From assembly GCF_036226605.1 (NCBI RefSeq), contig NZ_CP109000.1, positions 2,724,501 through 2,788,500 on the forward strand: a stretch of DNA of 64,000 bases. The letters are read 5' to 3'. The notes beneath the pieces are model-generated. The model made no database searches. It was not told where the DNA came from and saw nothing but the letters and a program-made list of their open reading frames with translations. Positions within the stretch are counted from its first letter, which is position 1. Each line of letters begins with the position of its first letter. The stretch comes from Streptomyces sp. NBC_00704 (lineage in GTDB: Bacteria; Actinomycetota; Actinomycetes; Streptomycetales; Streptomycetaceae). A program made the position numbers and the translations under genes. This document shows, one piece after another, positions 29,850 to 38,866 of the stretch.

Positions 29850-31034
29850 TCAGGACAGGGGCGCCGACATGGCCGTCGGGCCTTCGCGGCAGATCAGCAG
29901 GAGGGCCCGGTCGTCGTTGACGTCCTTGGCCACGGCCTCGATCAGATGCCAGGCGGCTCCCTGGAAGCCGCCGGCCACGTAGCGGTCGGCCTCGCCGGTG
30001 AGGCGGTCGATGCCCTCGACGATGTCCCGGTCGGACGTCTCCACCAGACCGTCGGTGAAGAGCATCAGCACGTCGCCAGGGCGCAGCGAGCCCTTCACGG
30101 GGTCGAACTGGGCGCCGTCGTACACCCCGAGGAGGGGGCCTTCGGCGGCCTTCTCCTCCCAGCGGCCGCTGCCCGCGCTGAGCTGGAGGCCCGGCGGGTG
30201 GCCGGCCGAGTAGAGCTCGTAGTCGCCGGAGTCGAGGTCGAGGACGAGGTGGATGGAGGTGGCGAAGCCCTCGTCCCAGTCCTGCCGCAGCAGATAGCCG
30301 TTGGCGGCCGGGAGGAAGGCGTGCGGCGGCAGCGAGCCGAGCAGCCCGCCGAAGGCGCCCGACAGCAGCAGCGCGCGCGAGCCGGCGTCCATGCCCTTGC
30401 CGGAGACGTCGGTGAGGACGACCTCCAGGGTGCGGCCGCCGTTGGTACGGGCCGCGACGACGAAGTCCCCGGAGAAGGACTGGCCGCCCGCGGGCCGGAG
30501 CGCCATCTCGCGGTGCCAGCCCGTGGGCAGACCGGGCAGCTTGCTCTGCACGCGGATGCGTTCGCGCAGGTCGAAGAGCATGGTGCCGCCGCGCCGCCAG
30601 GGCACGCCGACGCGGCTGCGGAACTGGGCGATGAGCAGGCCGAAGAAACCGCATGCGGCGACGACGAGCACCACGCCGGGCGTGACCCGGGAGGGGCCCT
30701 CGGTGTAGGGGCCCAGTCGCACCGACTCCACGATGAGGGCGGTGGCCGCCGCCGCGTACAGGCCGAGCAGGCTCGACGGGCGCAGCAGCAGGCCGCCGGC
30801 GACGATCGGCAGGACGAGGGCGGCCGGGGAGCACCACACCGAGTCGGCGAGCGTGGTGAGGGCGATCAGCGGCACGGTGAGCAGCAGGAAGGCCAGCGCG
30901 ATCCAGTCCGAGCCGTCGCCGCGGAAGTAGTCCACGGCGCTCCGGCGCACGCCGGTGCGGACCCGGTGCCACAAGTGCCTCATCCGGGCCGTCAACGTCT
31001 CGGCTTCCGCGCGCCGCTGTCGTCCTGCTGCCAT
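29850..31034 (-). CDS. Membrane-bound SpoIIE/PP2C-type Ser/Thr phosphatase
   Basis: A 394-residue protein. The N-terminal third holds about four membrane helices (residues 43-140), and the C-terminal part is a PPM/SpoIIE phosphatase. Metal-binding motifs are visible: SGDFVVA, LTDVSGKGMDA (near 215), YSAGHPPGL and LFTDGLVE, with DRALLLI close to the C-terminus. Such enzymes dephosphorylate anti-anti-sigma factors in sigma-B-like partner-switch circuits or other phosphoproteins; the partner is unknown. It is divergent from the GNAT gene. On its strand TAGGGT lies 9 nt before the ATG, so its leader is short or absent. Confidence 0.88.
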   Translation of the reverse strand: MAAGRQRRAEAETLTARMRHLWHRVRTGVRRSAVDYFRGDGSDWIALAFLLLTVPLIALTTLADSVWCSPAALVLPIVAGGLLLRPSSLLGLYAAAATALIVESVRLGPYTEGPSRVTPGVVLVVAACGFFGLLIAQFRSRVGVPWRRGGTMLFDLRERIRVQSKLPGLPTGWHREMALRPAGGQSFSGDFVVAARTNGGRTLEVVLTDVSGKGMDAGSRALLLSGAFGGLLGSLPPHAFLPAANGYLLRQDWDEGFATSIHLVLDLDSGDYELYSAGHPPGLQLSAGSGRWEEKAAEGPLLGVYDGAQFDPVKGSLRPGDVLMLFTDGLVETSDRDIVEGIDRLTGEADRYVAGGFQGAAWHLIEAVAKDVNDDRALLLICREGPTAMSAPLS

Positions 31035-31197
31035 TAGTTCGGGACCCTATCCATCGAACCCGTCGCTTGGCACGGGAGGTCCCACTTGTCCCCCCTCCGA
31101 GGCTCAACTTCACAGTGAACGTCACGGAAAGCGCTCGCGCCGCCGGGTGGGCGAAATTGCCTCGCCCGTCCCGCACGGGGCTGCTAGGCATGAGGTC

Positions 31198-32439
31198 ATG
31201 ACGAGCGAGGCGGCAGGGCGGATACGGAAACTGCGACGGGACGACTGGGACGAGTGGTACGGCGCTCTCCTGCGGGCCTTCGGCGGGGTCGCGGAGGCGG
31301 CCGAGGAGCGGGAGCTGTTCCGGGGGCTCACCCCGTACGAACGGTCCCTGGGCGTGTGGGACGGCGACGCGTGCGTGGGGACGGCGGGGGCCTACGACTT
31401 CCGGATGACGGTGCCCGGCGGAGCGGCGGTGCCGACGGCGGGCGTGACGATGGTCTCGGTGAGCGCGACGCACCGGCGGCGCGGGATGCTGACGTCGATG
31501 ATGCGCCGGCAGCTGGACGACGTGCGGGCGTGGGGCGAGCCGCTGGCGGCGCTCACCGCGTCCGAGCCGGCGATCTACGGCCGGTTCGGGTACGCCGCGG
31601 CGGCGTTCGGGCTGCACGCCGAGATCGACACGGTCCGGGTGGGGCTGTCCGTCCCGGCCGGCACGGACGACGTGCGGGTGCGGTACGCCGACCCCGGCGC
31701 CGAACTCGCCGCGTGCGAGCGGGTGTACGCGCGGACCGTGCCCGGCCGGCCGGGGATGCTGGCGCGGCGGCCGGGCTGGGAGCGGCTGGGGCTGCTCGAC
31801 CCGGAGGGCGAGCGGGGCGGCGCGTCGCCGTTGCAGTGCGTGCTGGCCGAGCGCGACGGCGAGGTCACGGGGTACGCCCGCTTCCGGGTGCTGCCGCGGT
31901 GGACGGACAGCGGGCACGACGGGCAGGTGCGGGTGCATGATCTGGCCGGGGTGGACGCCCTGTCCCGGGCGGCGTTGTGGCGGTTCCTGTTCGGGATCGA
32001 CCTCACCACGTCGGTGAGGCTGCGGGGCCGGCCCGTGGACGAGGGATGGCGGCATCTCGTCTCCGACGTCCGCAGGTGCGCACTGCAGTTGAAGGACTCG
32101 CTGTACGTGCGGCTGGTGGACGTCGGCGCGGCGCTGGAGGCGCGCACGTACCAGTCGCCGGTGGATGTGGTCCTGGACGTGGAGGACGCCTTCTGCCCCT
32201 GGAACACAGGGCGTTGGCGGCTGAGCGGCGACGCCAAGGGCGCGGTCTGCGCGCCCACCGCGGACGCGCCCGATCTCGCGCTCTCGGTACGGGAGTTGGG
32301 GGCGGCGTACCTCGGAGGGGTGGGCCTCGCCTCGCTGGCGGAGGCCGGCCGGGTGCGCGAACTGCGGTCGGGGGCGCTGGCGGAGGCGGCGGTGGCGTTC
32401 GGGTCCGCGTCGGCGCCCTGGCTCCCGCACAACTTCTAG
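31198..32439 (+). CDS. Eis-like GNAT N-acetyltransferase
   Basis: A 413-residue protein with the three-part layout of Eis enhanced-intracellular-survival acetyltransferases. It has an N-terminal GNAT domain (CoA-binding VSATHRRRGMLTSMM near residue 90), a second degenerate GNAT domain, and a C-terminal sterol-carrier-like domain. Members acetylate aminoglycosides or lysines of proteins; the substrate is not predictable. The ATG at 31198 has a TAGGCA element 7 nt upstream and no strong Shine-Dalgarno, so it may be leaderless. The C-terminal carboxylate (NF) is typical of Eis. Confidence 0.85.
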   Translation: MTSEAAGRIRKLRRDDWDEWYGALLRAFGGVAEAAEERELFRGLTPYERSLGVWDGDACVGTAGAYDFRMTVPGGAAVPTAGVTMVSVSATHRRRGMLTSMMRRQLDDVRAWGEPLAALTASEPAIYGRFGYAAAAFGLHAEIDTVRVGLSVPAGTDDVRVRYADPGAELAACERVYARTVPGRPGMLARRPGWERLGLLDPEGERGGASPLQCVLAERDGEVTGYARFRVLPRWTDSGHDGQVRVHDLAGVDALSRAALWRFLFGIDLTTSVRLRGRPVDEGWRHLVSDVRRCALQLKDSLYVRLVDVGAALEARTYQSPVDVVLDVEDAFCPWNTGRWRLSGDAKGAVCAPTADAPDLALSVRELGAAYLGGVGLASLAEAGRVRELRSGALAEAAVAFGSASAPWLPHNF

Positions 32440-32531
32440 ACCGGCCTTCCGCCGGGGACCGGCCCCCGTCGTGCCCCGGGGCGGGGGTCATCGAGGCCTC
32501 CGAGACTCGTGGCGGTGGTTCCGTTCCGGCT

Positions 32532-33338
32532 TCAGTTCTTCTGGCAGGTGGGGCACCAGAAGAGGTTGCGGGCGGCGAGGCCGGCGGTGCGGACGGTGTC
32601 GCCGCAGAGGTGGCAGGGCTGGTGCGTGCGGCGGTAGACGTACACCTCGCCGCCGTGGTCGTCGACGCGGGGCGGGCGGCCCATCGCCTCCGGGGTGTGC
32701 TCGGGGCGGACCGTGTCGATGCGGTTGTGGCGGACGCCCTCGCGCATGAGGGCGACGAGGTCGGTCCAGATCGCGTCCCACTCGGCGGGGGTGACGGTCC
32801 GGCCCGCCCGGTAGGGGTCGATGCCGTGCCGGAAGAGGACCTCGGCGCGGTAGACGTTGCCGACGCCGGCGACGACCTTCTGGTCCATGAGGAGTGCGGC
32901 GATCGTCGTACGGCTGCGGGAGACGCGGGCGTAGGCGCGTCGCGGGTCGGCGTCGGCGCGCAGCGGGTCCGGGCCGAGCCGGGCGTGCACGGCCTGCTTC
33001 TCGGCGTCCGAGAGGAGGGCGCAGGTGGTGGGGCCCCGGAGGTCCACGTAGGAGGTGGGGTCGGCCAGGCGCAGGCGCACCGTGTCGGTGGGCGGGGGCG
33101 CGGAGGCGTCGCCGAAGGCGACCTTGCCGAAGAGGCCGAGGTGGATGTGGATCCACCGCTCGCCGCCGAAGCCGAGGAAGAGGTGCTTGCCGTGCGCCTC
33201 GGTGCGGGTGAGCGGGCCGCCGGTGAGGAGGGCGGCGGCGTCGGCGAACCTGCCCTGGGGGCTGGTCACCTGGAGGGGGCGGCCGGCGAAACGGGCGTAG
33301 TCCTGTGCCAGCCGGTGGATGGTGTGCCCTTCTGGCAC
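32532..33338 (-). CDS. nei: Fpg/Nei-family DNA glycosylase (endonuclease VIII-like)
   Basis: A 268-residue base-excision repair enzyme starting at GTG. The catalytic N-terminus reads PEGHT after Met, giving the Schiff-base Pro2 and Glu3. A helix-two-turn-helix precedes a C-terminal zinc finger CHLCG...CPTC. It removes oxidised pyrimidines and cuts the abasic site by beta/delta elimination. The PEGHTIHRLA start resembles the Nei2 subgroup of actinobacteria rather than Fpg, which usually starts with PELPE. It is followed downstream by the GNAT gene on the other strand and preceded by rpiB. Confidence 0.92.
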   Translation of the reverse strand: MPEGHTIHRLAQDYARFAGRPLQVTSPQGRFADAAALLTGGPLTRTEAHGKHLFLGFGGERWIHIHLGLFGKVAFGDASAPPPTDTVRLRLADPTSYVDLRGPTTCALLSDAEKQAVHARLGPDPLRADADPRRAYARVSRSRTTIAALLMDQKVVAGVGNVYRAEVLFRHGIDPYRAGRTVTPAEWDAIWTDLVALMREGVRHNRIDTVRPEHTPEAMGRPPRVDDHGGEVYVYRRTHQPCHLCGDTVRTAGLAARNLFWCPTCQKN

Positions 33339-33459
33339 CGGCGCGTTCCTTTCCTGACCGCCGGCCCGGCCCGGCCCGGCGGGGACCGGTCGGGCGGACG
33401 GACGGTCCCGGGTCCGGGCTCCGGCCGCCGCGCGGGGCGGCCGGGGCCGGGGTTCCGGG

Positions 33460-33945
33460 TTACTGCTGGGGGTGGTGGGCGGGGATCTCGGGGAGGTCGC
33501 CCGTGGTCTCGTACGCCGAGAGCATGTCGATGCGGCGGATGTGCCGCTCGTCCTCGGAGAACGGGGTGGCCAGGAACGTCTCGACGAACTTGGTCACCTC
33601 GTCCTGGGTGTGCATGCGGGCGCCGACCGCGACGACGTTGGCGTTGTTGTGCTGGCGGCCGAGGGACGCGGTCTCCTCGCTCCAGGCGAGGGCGGCACGG
33701 ACGCCCTTCACCTTGTTCGCCGCGATCTGCTCGCCGTTGCCGGAGCCGCCGATGACGATGCCGAGGGCCTCGGGGTCCGCGGCCGTCCGCTCCGCGGCGC
33801 GGAGGCAGAACGGCGGGTAGTCGTCCTGGGCGTCGTAGATGTGCGGCCCGCAGTCGACCGGGTCGTGGCCCGCCGCCCTGAGCCATTCGACGAGGTGATT
33901 CTTGAGTTCGAAGCCGGCATGGTCCGAGCCGAGATACACGCGCAT
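33460..33945 (-). CDS. rpiB: Ribose-5-phosphate isomerase B
   Basis: A 161-residue RpiB/LacAB-family isomerase. It has the sugar-phosphate binding motif SDHAGFELK near the N-terminus, the block GIVIGGSGNGEQIAANKVKG containing the anion-hole loop, and NNANVVAVGAR. It interconverts ribulose-5-P and ribose-5-P in the pentose phosphate pathway. In actinobacteria the catalytic Cys of the E. coli enzyme is replaced by Glu, and GNGEQ here agrees. It lies 121 nt upstream of nei in the same direction. Confidence 0.94.
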   Translation of the reverse strand: MRVYLGSDHAGFELKNHLVEWLRAAGHDPVDCGPHIYDAQDDYPPFCLRAAERTAADPEALGIVIGGSGNGEQIAANKVKGVRAALAWSEETASLGRQHNNANVVAVGARMHTQDEVTKFVETFLATPFSEDERHIRRIDMLSAYETTGDLPEIPAHHPQQ

Positions 33946-34161
33946 GGGATGAGTGTGACACGCGCGGCGCGGGGTAGCAGCGCCGGGTGCCGCGTCCGCA
34001 AAGCCCGCACAAGCCCATGGAACCTCAGGAAAACCTCAAGTAACGATTCCGAATCAGAGGTTCCCGAATTCATTCACCTCCGATTCACTGGACCGGCTCG
34101 TACGCTTCCCCCACGCACGACGCCCCAGAATCCCCACGCGGCGCAAAGGAAGACCCTCCCT

Positions 34162-35664
34162 ATGACTTCGCAGCCGACCCTCTCCAAGGCCGAAAACGGC
34201 CCTGGAGCGCCCGGAGAGAACGGTTCCGGGCTTCAGGCAGGTCTCAAGAACCGGCATCTGTCGATGATCGCCATCGGCGGTGTCATCGGCGCGGGACTGT
34301 TCGTCGGATCCAGCTCCGGCATCGCCACCGCCGGACCGGGCATTCTGCTCTCCTACGCTCTCGTCGGCACGCTCGTGGTGCTGGTGATGCGCATGCTGGG
34401 GGAGATGTCCGCCGCCAATCCGACCTCCGGCTCGTTCTCCGCGCACGCCGACCGGGCGCTCGGCCGCTGGGCCGGGTTCTCCATCGGCTGGCTGTACTGG
34501 TTCTTCTGGGTCGTCGTGCTCGCGGTGGAGGCCACCGCCGGGGCGAAGATCCTCGAAGGATGGATCCCCGCCGTACCGCAGTGGGGCTGGGCCCTCATCG
34601 TGATGGTGGTGCTGACGGCCACCAACCTCGTCTCGGTCGGCTCCTACGGCGAGTTCGAGTTCTGGTTCGCGGGCATCAAGGTCGTCGCCATCGGCGCGTT
34701 CATCGTCGTGGGCGCGCTCGCCGTCTTCGGCGTGCTGCCCGGCGCCCACAGCGACAAGGCCGGACTGGGCAACCTCACCGACCACGGCGGCTTCCTGCCC
34801 CACGGGCCGGGCGCCATCCTCACCGGCGTGCTGCTCGTCGTCTTCTCCTTCATGGGCAGTGAGATCGCGACCCTGGCGGCCGGCGAGTCCGAGAACCCGC
34901 AGCGCGCCGTGACGAAGTCGACCAACAGCATCATCTGGCGGATCGGCGTCTTCTACCTCGGCTCGATCTTCATCGTCGTCACGCTGCTGCCCTGGAACGC
35001 CCCGTCCATCAAGGACCAGGGCTCGTACGTCGCCGCGCTGAACTCGCTGGGCATCGCGCACGCCGGCCAGATCATGAACTTCATCGTCCTGACGTCGGTG
35101 CTGTCCTGCCTCAACTCCGGTCTCTACACGGCCTCCCGGATGGCCTTCTCGCTCGGCGAGCGGGGCGACGCGCCCAAGGTCTTCGCCCGGACGACGAGCC
35201 GGGGCGTCCCGCTCGCGGCGATCGTCTCCTCCGTGGTGTTCGGGTTCGTGGCGGTCTTCTTCAACTACCGGTTCCCGGACTCCGTCTTCCTCTTCCTCGT
35301 GAACTCCAGCGGGGCCGTGGCCCTGTTCGTCTGGCTGGTCATCTGCTTCTCGCAGCTGCGGATGCGCAGGATCATCCAGGCGGAGGCGCCGGAGAAGCTG
35401 GTCGTGAAGATGTGGCTGTACCCGTATCTGACGTGGGCCACCGCCGCGCTGATCGTCTTCGTCCTCGGCTACATGCTGACCGACACCGAGGGCGAGAGCA
35501 GCGGGCGGACGACGGTGCTGCTGTCGCTCCTCGTCGCGGCGGTCGTGGTGGCCATCGCCTTCGTGCGGCAGTGGGACGCCCGCCGCAAGGGCCGGACGGA
35601 CTCCCTCGCCGCCGCCGCCGGCGCCGGCGCCGGGCCCGAGACGCCGGTGGAGACCAAGGTCTGA
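34162..35664 (+). CDS. Amino-acid permease (APC superfamily, GABA/aromatic type)
   Basis: A 500-residue transporter with about 12 membrane helices. The N-terminus has the family motif HLSMIAIGGVIGAGLFVGSS, and NPTSGSFSAHADRALGRWAGF follows in TM3. AAT-family members import amino acids or GABA by proton symport; substrate is not determined. AAGGAAG about 8 nt upstream supports the ATG at 34162, while the longer open frame from 33472 is not coding. It ends at a strong bidirectional terminator shared with the kinase gene. Confidence 0.93.
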   Translation: MTSQPTLSKAENGPGAPGENGSGLQAGLKNRHLSMIAIGGVIGAGLFVGSSSGIATAGPGILLSYALVGTLVVLVMRMLGEMSAANPTSGSFSAHADRALGRWAGFSIGWLYWFFWVVVLAVEATAGAKILEGWIPAVPQWGWALIVMVVLTATNLVSVGSYGEFEFWFAGIKVVAIGAFIVVGALAVFGVLPGAHSDKAGLGNLTDHGGFLPHGPGAILTGVLLVVFSFMGSEIATLAAGESENPQRAVTKSTNSIIWRIGVFYLGSIFIVVTLLPWNAPSIKDQGSYVAALNSLGIAHAGQIMNFIVLTSVLSCLNSGLYTASRMAFSLGERGDAPKVFARTTSRGVPLAAIVSSVVFGFVAVFFNYRFPDSVFLFLVNSSGAVALFVWLVICFSQLRMRRIIQAEAPEKLVVKMWLYPYLTWATAALIVFVLGYMLTDTEGESSGRTTVLLSLLVAAVVVAIAFVRQWDARRKGRTDSLAAAAGAGAGPETPVETKV

Positions 35665-35686
35665 GGTCCTGACCCGGACCGGGCGA

Positions 35687-35736
35687 ACGGCAAAGGGGAG
35701 GAGGCTCGCTTCAGCGGGCCTCCTCCCCTTTGCCGT
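35687..35736. terminator. Bidirectional terminator, permease and kinase
   Basis: A perfect 19-bp stem (35687-35705 with 35718-35736) with a 12-nt loop, in the 79-nt gap between convergent genes. Confidence 0.9.
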
Positions 35737-35743
35737 CCCCGGC

Positions 35744-37891
35744 TCAGGTCACCGTGAAGCCGGCCTTGACCTTGTCGTAGGTCCGCAGGGCCGCCGCCTC
35801 GACGCCGGGCCGGTACCAGGTGTTGACCTGGTACGACTTGCCGTTCTCGTCGAAGCCGAGGAGCCGGGCGTGCCAGGGGGTGCCCTTCAGGGTGAAGGTG
35901 TACTCCCAGACGACCGCGCGCAGACCCCGGAACGTCGTCTCCTCCAGGCGGATCTTGCGGTAGTCGCGGCCCGCGCGGGCGTTCTGCTCGGAGGTCCTCC
36001 AGGTGTCCATCAGGTCCCCTCGGGCGAGGGAGGACTTGGCGACCAGCTCCTGGAAGCCGTCCGGGGACGTGTAGTGCACCTCGGCCCCCGTCTTCACGTC
36101 GCGCCGCCAGCCCCTGGGCGTCGCCCAGGCGAAGCCGCCCGCCTCCTGGTGTGCGCCCGGCGGCAGACTCGGCGGCCTGAAGGTCCCCTCGACCGTCGGC
36201 GACGCGGAGGGGACGGCGCCGGTGGCCCCGGTTTCGCCGGCCGCCGAGCCGCCGGCCGGGGCTCCGCCCGCCGCGGAGGGCCCGGGTGAGGCGCCCGCGG
36301 TCCGCCCGCCGCCGTGCGCACCGGGATTCGTCGCCAGCAGGACGGCCGTGACCGCTCCGGCGACGACGAGGACGACGACCGCGACGACGGTGGCGAGGGC
36401 GCCGGAAGACCGGCGACCTGAGCGGGCCGGAGCGGGACTTCCGGCGGCCTGCGGGACCGGCGTGCGGGCGTCGAGCAGCGCGCGGGTGGGCGGTTCCCCC
36501 GCCGTCGGCGCCGGTGGCGGGAGGGGCGGTTGCGGGTGCGGGGGCTGTGGTGCGGGTCGCGGTGGCACCCTCAGCGTCGGAACCGGGGTCGGGGTCGGAA
36601 CCGGGGTCGGGGTCGGGGCCGGAACCGGGGTCGCGGTCGGTGTCGGCATCGGGACCGGGCCGGGAGGCGGAGGCGGGGGCGAGGGCTGGGGCTGGGGCTG
36701 TGGAGGGGGCGGTGTCGGCGTGAGCGTGGGCGTCGGGGAGGGGGCCGGCGTCGGGGGTGGTGCGGGGGGCGGGAAGGCTATGGGTGCGAGAACGGCTTCC
36801 AGTGCCGTGAGGGTGGGGCGGGCGGCCGGGTCCTTGAGCAGCAGCGCGGCGAGGACGGCGTGCAACGGACCCGCGTCCGGCGGGAGTCGGGGCTCCTCGT
36901 AGAGCACGGCGTGCAGGGTGGCCAAGGTGCTGTTCCTGGCGAACGGGGAGTGGCCGGCCAGGGCGGCGCACAGCGTCGCACCCAGGGACCAGACGTCCGA
37001 GGGCGGCCCCTGCGGTCGGCCGGAGACCCGCTCGGGGGCCATGTAGTCGGGGGAGCCGACCAGCATGCCGACCATGGTCAGCGCCTTGGCGTCCTGGATC
37101 GCGGCGATGCCGAAGTCGGTGAGCACCACCCGCCGTTCCTCGCTCCCCCACCGGTCGCCGGTCTCCCACCCTTCCCCGCTCCCCCACCGGTCGCCGGTCT
37201 CCCACCCTTCCCCGCTCCCCCACCGGTCGCCGGTCTCCCACCGATCGCCGGCCTCCCGGTCGCCGCCGGTCTCCCGACTGCCGCCGGTCCCCCTTCCGTC
37301 GGCGTGTCCGCCGCCGTGTCCGCCGCCGTGTCTGCCGCCCTGGCCCGCTCGGGGGCCGCCGTCCCCCCGCCGCTCGCCCGCTCCCCGGCCGCCGTGCTCG
37401 ACCAGGACGTTGCCGGGCTTGATGTCCCGGTGCAGCACGCCCCTCGCGTGCACCTCGCGCAGCGCGGTGACCAGCCCGAGGCCGATGCGGGCGGTCTCGC
37501 GCGGATCCAGCGGGCCGTCGTCGGCCATGATCTGCTCGAGGGAGCGGCCGACGACCAACTCCATGACGATCCACAGGCGTTCGCCCTCGTCCACGACGTC
37601 GTAGACGCGCACCACGTGCGGATGGTCGATGCGGGCGGTCGCCCTGGCCTCGCGCAGGGTGCGCGCACGGCGGGTGCGGGTGTCCTCCGGGCCCATGCCG
37701 TCGATGCGCATCTCCTTCACCGCGACCGGCCGGTCGAGCACCTCGTCGACGGCCCGCCACACCCGCCCCATTCCCCCCTGGCCGATACTCTCGGCCAGCC
37801 GGTAGCGCCCCGCCACCAGTAACCCGGGAAAACCGCCGCTCCCTGAATCACCGGAACTACCCGGAATTCCCGGTGTTCCCGGATTCCCCAT
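35744..37891 (-). CDS. Transmembrane Ser/Thr protein kinase with core insertion
   Basis: A 715-residue PknB-type kinase. It has a glycine loop (GQGGMGRVW), the catalytic Lys of VAVKEMR (residue 59), HRDIKPGNVL (His154) and LTDFGIA (Asp259). Between the catalytic loop and DFG sits an insertion of about 84 residues (169-252) that is Gly/Arg-rich and ends in three 12-residue tandem repeats of WETGDRWGSGEG type. The kinase is followed by a Pro/Thr-rich linker (about 380-475), one membrane helix (VVAVVVLVVAGAVTAVLLA) and an extracellular domain of about 180 residues. The N-terminus is collagen-like, with Gly every third residue. The start could instead be a TTG at 37912, 7 nt after GGGGGTG, adding 7 residues. 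The kinase motifs are intact, so activity is plausible. Confidence 0.88.
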   Translation of the reverse strand: MGNPGTPGIPGSSGDSGSGGFPGLLVAGRYRLAESIGQGGMGRVWRAVDEVLDRPVAVKEMRIDGMGPEDTRTRRARTLREARATARIDHPHVVRVYDVVDEGERLWIVMELVVGRSLEQIMADDGPLDPRETARIGLGLVTALREVHARGVLHRDIKPGNVLVEHGGRGAGERRGDGGPRAGQGGRHGGGHGGGHADGRGTGGSRETGGDREAGDRWETGDRWGSGEGWETGDRWGSGEGWETGDRWGSEERRVVLTDFGIAAIQDAKALTMVGMLVGSPDYMAPERVSGRPQGPPSDVWSLGATLCAALAGHSPFARNSTLATLHAVLYEEPRLPPDAGPLHAVLAALLLKDPAARPTLTALEAVLAPIAFPPPAPPPTPAPSPTPTLTPTPPPPQPQPQPSPPPPPPGPVPMPTPTATPVPAPTPTPVPTPTPVPTLRVPPRPAPQPPHPQPPLPPPAPTAGEPPTRALLDARTPVPQAAGSPAPARSGRRSSGALATVVAVVVLVVAGAVTAVLLATNPGAHGGGRTAGASPGPSAAGGAPAGGSAAGETGATGAVPSASPTVEGTFRPPSLPPGAHQEAGGFAWATPRGWRRDVKTGAEVHYTSPDGFQELVAKSSLARGDLMDTWRTSEQNARAGRDYRKIRLEETTFRGLRAVVWEYTFTLKGTPWHARLLGFDENGKSYQVNTWYRPGVEAAALRTYDKVKAGFTVT
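37140..37250 (-). repeat. 36-nt tandem repeat inside the kinase gene
   Basis: Three near-identical copies of a 36-nt unit encode 12-residue repeats in the insertion between the HRD and DFG motifs. The frame is kept. Confidence 0.85.
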
Positions 37892-38047
37892 GTCTCCCGA
37901 ATTCCCCGGCAATCCGCTGCACCCCCGCCGTCGTCCGGACTCCGAAACACCATAGTCACACTTGGCGCCGTACCGGCATAGTGCGGAGAAATCTTGTGGT
38001 ACCTCTTCAAGTACTGCGAATTCAGGCGCAGCAAAAGGGGGCCGAAC

Positions 38048-38779
38048 ATGAGTTCTCGTCGTGCGAAGAGCATTGCCGCACCACTGGTCGCGGCATCGTT
38101 CTCGGCAGTTTTGATCCTTTCCTTCCCTGCCGGGGCGGACGATCAGGGGCCGGGCAGCGGCAAGGGGGGAAAGCCGGTCGACGCGGCGCCCGCGGGCGTG
38201 CGGACGACCACGACACTGCCGGAGAGGATCTCGGTCGACAACGAATCCGGGAAGACGGTCATCACCGCCACGGTGAAGAACGGGGGAACCAAGGACAGCG
38301 GGCCCCTACGCCTTCTGGTCGTCGGCTTCGACGGGCTGACGGTCAAAAGCGTCCAGGGATGCGACGCGATCGCGGAGAAGGACCTTCCGGCGGGGTCGAA
38401 CAGCGGTTTCTCGTGCCCCGTCGGCCCTCTCGCGGCCGGCGCGTCGACGTCGTACGCCGTCGACGCGGTCTTCGATCTGCGCAAGGCCGGGAAGATCTGC
38501 CTGCCGGTGCAGACGAGTGACGGCAAGAAGACGTACTGGCAGCAGGGGCCGGTGCCGTTCGGCACGACGAACCCGTCGCCGAACGCGCCCGCCACCCCGC
38601 TGCTCCTGGGCACCGACAACGCGCCCGCGGCTCCCGGCGGCGACGAACTGCCGCAGACCGGCGTCGGGCGGGACGTGCTCCCGCTGGGCGCGGCGGGCGT
38701 CTCGTTGCTCGCGGCGGGCGCGGCCGGACTGCGGTGGTCCCGCCGGCGGCCCGCGGCCCGCGAGGCGCAGGGGGCATGA
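38048..38779 (+). CDS. Secreted LPQTG cell-wall-anchored protein
   Basis: A 243-residue surface protein. It has a signal peptide with a basic head and hydrophobic core ending near PAGADD (about residue 33). A beta-rich domain of about 130 residues follows, with two Cys (SVQGCDAI, GFSCPVG) that may bridge and a third at ICLPVQ. A Pro/Ala linker precedes a C-terminal sorting signal: LPQTG at 201-205, a hydrophobic helix and a basic tail. Sortase would link it to peptidoglycan. No adhesin family is recognised. It is divergent from the kinase gene. The ATG at 38048 has AAGGGGG upstream. Confidence 0.85.
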   Translation: MSSRRAKSIAAPLVAASFSAVLILSFPAGADDQGPGSGKGGKPVDAAPAGVRTTTTLPERISVDNESGKTVITATVKNGGTKDSGPLRLLVVGFDGLTVKSVQGCDAIAEKDLPAGSNSGFSCPVGPLAAGASTSYAVDAVFDLRKAGKICLPVQTSDGKKTYWQQGPVPFGTTNPSPNAPATPLLLGTDNAPAAPGGDELPQTGVGRDVLPLGAAGVSLLAAGAAGLRWSRRRPAAREAQGA

Positions 38780-38785
38780 CGCGCC

Positions 38786-38824
38786 GGAGGCGTGACCCGA
38801 CGGACGTCGTCGGATCACGCCTCC
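38786..38824. terminator. Terminator between the LPQTG gene and bioY
   Basis: A 10-bp outer stem (38786-38795 with 38815-38824) continues into a 6-bp inner stem (CCGACG with CGTCGG). It lies between convergent genes. Confidence 0.8.
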
Positions 38825-38866
38825 TCACAGGTTGTCGCCGGGCGGCCCCTCGCGGCCGCCTGACGG

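Noticed and set aside
27979..32430. Open frame of 1483 codons on the minus strand
   Set aside because: It runs across acyltransferase, HD, PP2C and GNAT genes in the wrong frame and has no domain; composition is Arg/Pro-rich.
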